Shown: positions 60,726-64,000 of the stretch, piece by piece
How the letters are laid out: every line of letters begins with the position of its first letter
Numbering within the stretch: position 1 is the first letter of the stretch
Origin: Lachnoanaerobaculum sanguinis
GTDB lineage: Bacteria > Bacillota > Clostridia > Lachnospirales > Lachnospiraceae
NCBI RefSeq assembly: GCF_033242365.1
Contig: NZ_BTHK01000008.1
Span: 62,001 to 126,000 of the forward strand
Length of the DNA stretch: 64,000 nt
Reading direction: 5' to 3'
Position numbers and translations under genes: made by a program
The notes under the pieces: model-generated
What the model was told of the DNA's origin: nothing
Seen by the model: the letters and a program-made list of their open reading frames with translations, nothing else
Database searches by the model: none

Positions 60726-60786
60726 AATACACACCAAATCGGCCCAAAATATTTATTGGGCCGGCCTTTCTGAAATATTTACAATA

Positions 60787-62034
60787 TTATTTATAGATAG
60801 GATACTTATCCATAAGTTTTGTAACTTCAGCTCTTATCTCATCTGCCTTTGCATCAAACTCAAATGCAGCCATTCTGATAAGTCTTGCTATAGTCTTCAT
60901 ATCCTCTTCCACAAGTCCTCTGCTTGTTACTGCAGGAGTACCTATTCTTACTCCACTTGTTGTAAAAGGACTCTCAGGATCGTTTGGAACGGTGTTCTTG
61001 TTCAAAGTAATATATACCTCATCACATTTATTTTGAAGTTCCTTTCCTGTAACACCTGTACCTCTAAGGTCAAGCAACATCAAATGGTTGTCTGTACCTC
61101 CTGTAAGTATATTGAATCCCTCAGCTATCAAAGCATCTGCCAATGCCTTGGCATTCTTTACTATCTGCTCCTGATATGTCTTAAATTCAGGCTTTAGAGC
61201 CTCACCGAAGCATACAGCCTTTGATGCTATTACGTGCTCAAGCGGACCGCCCTGTATTCCCGGGAATACAGCCTTATTAAAGTTAAATTTCTCGGCGGCT
61301 TCCTTGTTTGCCAAAATAAGTCCGCCTCTCGGTCCTCTTAGTGTCTTATGTGTTGTTGTAGTTACAACGTCAGCAATTCCGATAGGTGAAGGATGAAGTC
61401 CTGCAGCTACAAGTCCCGCAATATGAGCCATATCAACCATCAAATATGCGCCCACCTTATCTGCAACTTCTCTGAATCTCTTAAAGTCGATAGTTCTTGC
61501 ATATGCACTTGCACCTGCTATTATCATTTTAGGTTTACACTCGACAGCAATCTTTTCAAGCTCATCATAGTCTATAAAGCCTTCATCATTTACACCGTAA
61601 GGTACTATATTAAAATATTTTCCTGAAAAGTTTACAGCTGAACCATGTGTCAAATGTCCACCATGATTCAAATTCATTCCAAGTACAGTATCTCCCGCCT
61701 CAAGCATTGCTAAGAATACAGCCATATTTGCCTGAGCTCCTGAGTGAGGCTGTACATTTGCATAGTCACATCCGAAAAGCTTCTTTGCTCTCTCAATTGC
61801 AATACTTTCTACTATATCTACATCTTCACATCCGCCGTAATATCTCTTTCCCGGATATCCTTCGGCATATTTATTTGTAAGGACTGTTCCCATTGCCATC
61901 ATTACAGCTTCAGATACAATATTTTCTGATGCAATAAGCTCAAGATTTCTTCTCTGTCTGTTTGCCTCTTTTTCTACTGCAATGCCAACCTCAGGGTCAA
62001 GTTCCTTTAAAAAGTTCATCACTTCATTAACCAT
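60787..62034 (-). CDS. glyA: Serine hydroxymethyltransferase
   Basis: PLP enzyme that makes glycine and 5,10-methylene-tetrahydrofolate from serine. The 415-residue enzyme has RRNLELIASENIVSEAVM, the glycine-rich GCEDVDIVE segment, and the PLP lysine in TTTTHKTLRGPRGG near residue 230. Length is standard. GGAGAT precedes the start. It lies between recJ and apt on the same strand, which suggests a purine/one-carbon cluster. Confidence 0.97.
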   Translation of the reverse strand: MVNEVMNFLKELDPEVGIAVEKEANRQRRNLELIASENIVSEAVMMAMGTVLTNKYAEGYPGKRYYGGCEDVDIVESIAIERAKKLFGCDYANVQPHSGAQANMAVFLAMLEAGDTVLGMNLNHGGHLTHGSAVNFSGKYFNIVPYGVNDEGFIDYDELEKIAVECKPKMIIAGASAYARTIDFKRFREVADKVGAYLMVDMAHIAGLVAAGLHPSPIGIADVVTTTTHKTLRGPRGGLILANKEAAEKFNFNKAVFPGIQGGPLEHVIASKAVCFGEALKPEFKTYQEQIVKNAKALADALIAEGFNILTGGTDNHLMLLDLRGTGVTGKELQNKCDEVYITLNKNTVPNDPESPFTTSGVRIGTPAVTSRGLVEEDMKTIARLIRMAAFEFDAKADEIRAEVTKLMDKYPIYK

Positions 62035-62113
62035 ATCTTTATCTCCTAACTACAACTGTATTGATGTTGTCTATGAAAGTATACAATAAATCAAATCTCT
62101 TTGCTATATGTTT

Positions 62114-63835
62114 TTACCTATAATTACTTATAACTATCTGAAGGCTCTCTCTTCCGTTATACTCATTGATATCAGGATAATATATTATATCCATTTCTTT
62201 TCTATCCCCTATATCTTCGAAGAATTCTTCACCGTCACCGAAATATATTCCTTCAACTGCAGTCCCGTCAGTATCTTCCAAAAGCATCTTTACAACATTT
62301 TTATTCTTTCCGAGTATCTTTTTTGAAAGTATTTTTATATCTTTTCTTGCAAACTTCGGTTTTTCATTCTTATTTCCAAAAGGTTCCAGCTTCTCAAGTT
62401 CTCTAACGAAATCAAGATTCAAATATGAAAACGGAAGTGCAATATCTATCCAGACCTTTTGCACAAAATCCTCTTCGCATAGTTTTGAGTTCATATTAAG
62501 CCTGTTTCTGAACTCATCAAGTCTGTTTTTTTCAAGACTCATTCCTGCAGCCATATGATGTCCGCCAAATTTTGCAAATACATCTTTGACTTCATACAGT
62601 GCTTCAAACATGTTGTAGCTTTCTATAGATCTGCCCGATCCCTTTATCATATCTTCCTCACCGAAGGCTTCCGTAAGTATGATGGTCGGTTTTCCGAGAG
62701 CTTCTCTTACTCTACCGGCTATTATTCCGGCTATTGATTCATGGCAATCATCTAAATGTATTACAAGAATATCATCATCCCTATATTCTTTTTCTGCAAT
62801 CTCTATAGCTCTTTTTACATTCTTTAATGTAAGATCCTTTCGCTCATCATTTAATTCCTTCAGATGGGCGGCATATTCATCCGCTTCTTCTTTACTTTCA
62901 GCCATAAACATATTCAGTGCAATCAGAGCATTTTCAAGTCTACCGCCGGCATTTAAGCATGGTCCAAGTACAAATCCTATACTGTATGCACTTAGTTTTT
63001 TGCCTTCCATTCCTGTAGCCCTTATAAGAGCCTGAAGTCCAAGATTATTTGTATTCATCAAACTTTTCAGCCCGTTTTTTACCAATATCCTGTTTTCATC
63101 AATTAAAGGCATTACATCTCCGACAGTAGCTATGGCCGCTACTTCCAAGAGATCTTTAAGTTTAGGATCATCATAAATCTTTTTTCCGTTGTTTCGCTTC
63201 TCATAAATATATTCCATAAGCTTATATGCCACCAGACCTCCGCATATACTCTTAAAAGGATATTTACAATCACTTCTTTTCGGATTTATTACTACATTTG
63301 CAACAGGTAAAAGGTCCTTATCATTCTCCTGATACACCTCATGATGATCGGTGATAATTACTTTAATTCCAAGCTCCCTTGCAAGCTCCATCTGGGAATG
63401 TGCCGCAATACCGTTATCACAGGTAATAATCATATCCACTCCGTCATTTGCGGCATCATTTATTATATTATCATTGATTCCGTAACCGTCCTTTATTCTG
63501 TCCGGTATCCTCACATCTACGTTTGCTCCGAAATATTTTAATGCTCTTACCAGAATATAAGACGAGCATACTCCATCTATATCATAGTCACCTACTACCC
63601 TGATCTTCTTTCCGCTATTTATTTCCTCAGTTATGATATCATAAGCTTCATTTATACCTGTCAGATCTTTCGGATCATGCATCAGACTCATGTCATTTTG
63701 AAGAAATATCGGGAAATCTTCTTCCTTTATATCCCTGTTTATTATTATCCTTGCCAATACCGGTGAAATATTAAAACGGGCTGATATTTTTTCAAACTCA
63801 GCCCGCTTTGTATAAAGCATCCACTTTGACTCCAT
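62114..63835 (-). CDS. recJ: Single-stranded-DNA-specific exonuclease RecJ
   Basis: 5'-3' exonuclease for single-stranded DNA in recombination repair and mismatch repair. The 573-residue enzyme has the DHH phosphoesterase motifs: VVGDYDIDGVCSSYIL, TCDNGIAAH, ITDHHEV, then the DHHA1 domain with FGGHHMAAGMSL and an OB-fold end. It is the normal length for clostridial RecJ. It is probably transcribed with the partial gene upstream. Confidence 0.96.
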   Translation of the reverse strand: MESKWMLYTKRAEFEKISARFNISPVLARIIINRDIKEEDFPIFLQNDMSLMHDPKDLTGINEAYDIITEEINSGKKIRVVGDYDIDGVCSSYILVRALKYFGANVDVRIPDRIKDGYGINDNIINDAANDGVDMIITCDNGIAAHSQMELARELGIKVIITDHHEVYQENDKDLLPVANVVINPKRSDCKYPFKSICGGLVAYKLMEYIYEKRNNGKKIYDDPKLKDLLEVAAIATVGDVMPLIDENRILVKNGLKSLMNTNNLGLQALIRATGMEGKKLSAYSIGFVLGPCLNAGGRLENALIALNMFMAESKEEADEYAAHLKELNDERKDLTLKNVKRAIEIAEKEYRDDDILVIHLDDCHESIAGIIAGRVREALGKPTIILTEAFGEEDMIKGSGRSIESYNMFEALYEVKDVFAKFGGHHMAAGMSLEKNRLDEFRNRLNMNSKLCEEDFVQKVWIDIALPFSYLNLDFVRELEKLEPFGNKNEKPKFARKDIKILSKKILGKNKNVVKMLLEDTDGTAVEGIYFGDGEEFFEDIGDRKEMDIIYYPDINEYNGRESLQIVISNYR

Positions 63836-63866
63836 CTATTCTCCAATCTAAAAATTCAAAACGAAC

Positions 63867-64000
63867 TTATAATTGCTTTCTCTTATTTACCTTTGTCTTT
63901 ATTATAGCCAAATGTGTATTTGCAGCTACCGCATCGCTGAACACTTCAAGCACAGCTCTTTGCATATCATTTTCAGCATCATATCTTATATCTATAGCTG
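63867..64000 (-). CDS. 3' end of an unidentified gene, cut by the window edge
   Basis: The last 43 codons read AIDIRYDAENDMQRAVLEVF, then SDAVAANTHLAIIKTKVNKR, ending KQL. It is soluble and helical. Too little is present to name a family. It ends 31 bases before the recJ start, so it is likely in the same operon. Confidence 0.6.
   Translation of the reverse strand, partial: AIDIRYDAENDMQRAVLEVFSDAVAANTHLAIIKTKVNKRKQL

Noticed and set aside
1..64000. CRISPR arrays, tRNA or rRNA genes
   Set aside because: No regularly spaced repeats and no tRNA- or rRNA-like sequence were noticed on reading; a short or degenerate case could be missed without a scan.

Overview
The window is low-GC DNA from a Gram-positive anaerobe, most likely a member of the Lachnospiraceae (Clostridia). 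The evidence is the strong GGAGG ribosome-binding sites, a glmS ribozyme, a fused fruA IIABC, an rplM-rpsI operon with a probable L13 leader, and the many small family-restricted genes. The genus cannot be fixed from the sequence alone. Family names were assigned by motif reading, without database searches.

Layout. 1-5.2 kb: a type I methyltransferase with an hsdS scrap, a YeiH-type exporter and a large membrane protein. 5.3-7.5 kb: a soluble VirD4/TraG-like ATPase translationally coupled to a ClpP-like protease. 7.6-11.2 kb: a rhodanese lipoprotein, a VWA/zeta-like kinase pair, a macro-domain/HTH fusion and a broken flavin oxidoreductase. 11.2-14.2 kb: fructose PTS (fruK-fruA). 14.2-17.2 kb: a TerD-VWA protein, TraX, and an Abi_2 (AbiF-like) HEPN protein preceded by its own promoter-ncRNA-terminator unit. 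17.4-21.3 kb: a YgbA_NO protein and a CydDC-like exporter. 21.3-26.8 kb: small orphan genes (TPR-like, CrcB, DarG-like macro protein, HEPN, DUF1877, frameshifted SUKH). 26.9-31.1 kb: a two-component system plus LanFEG/Cpr-like ABC transporter. 31.3-37 kb: RhuM-Fic, a flavin/ferredoxin fusion, a SnoaL-like protein, a CrtI-like oxidoreductase, GNAT and an ASCH fragment. 37.2-43.7 kb: an acquired-looking segment with a TetR-controlled dehydrogenase operon and a decayed mobilisable element (broken repA and integrase, intact mobC, xis and XRE repressor). 43.8-49.0 kb: guaA, a membrane protein, and glmS behind its ribozyme.

49.1-59.2 kb is an integrated element in the 3' end of rpsI, bounded by an exact 18-bp direct repeat (49114-49131 and 59175-59192). 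It carries an OLD-family nuclease, a complete DpnII-type (GATC) operon in dpnM-dpnA-dpnB order, and a second restriction-modification system arranged like PvuII (divergent methyltransferase against a controller-endonuclease pair). Three copies of a 19-bp palindrome, CTTTCACTnnnnGTGA plus a partly conserved tail, lie at the dpn promoter, upstream of the controller gene and over its transcription start. One controller protein may therefore time both systems. The element's mobility genes (integrase, MobV relaxase, XRE repressor) are all broken while the defence cargo is open, so it looks fixed in place. 59.2-64 kb is conserved core: rpsI, rplM, apt, glyA and recJ.

Several genes are interrupted by single in-frame stops or by one-base changes, some in homopolymers. 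Real decay, phase variation and sequencing error cannot be separated here.
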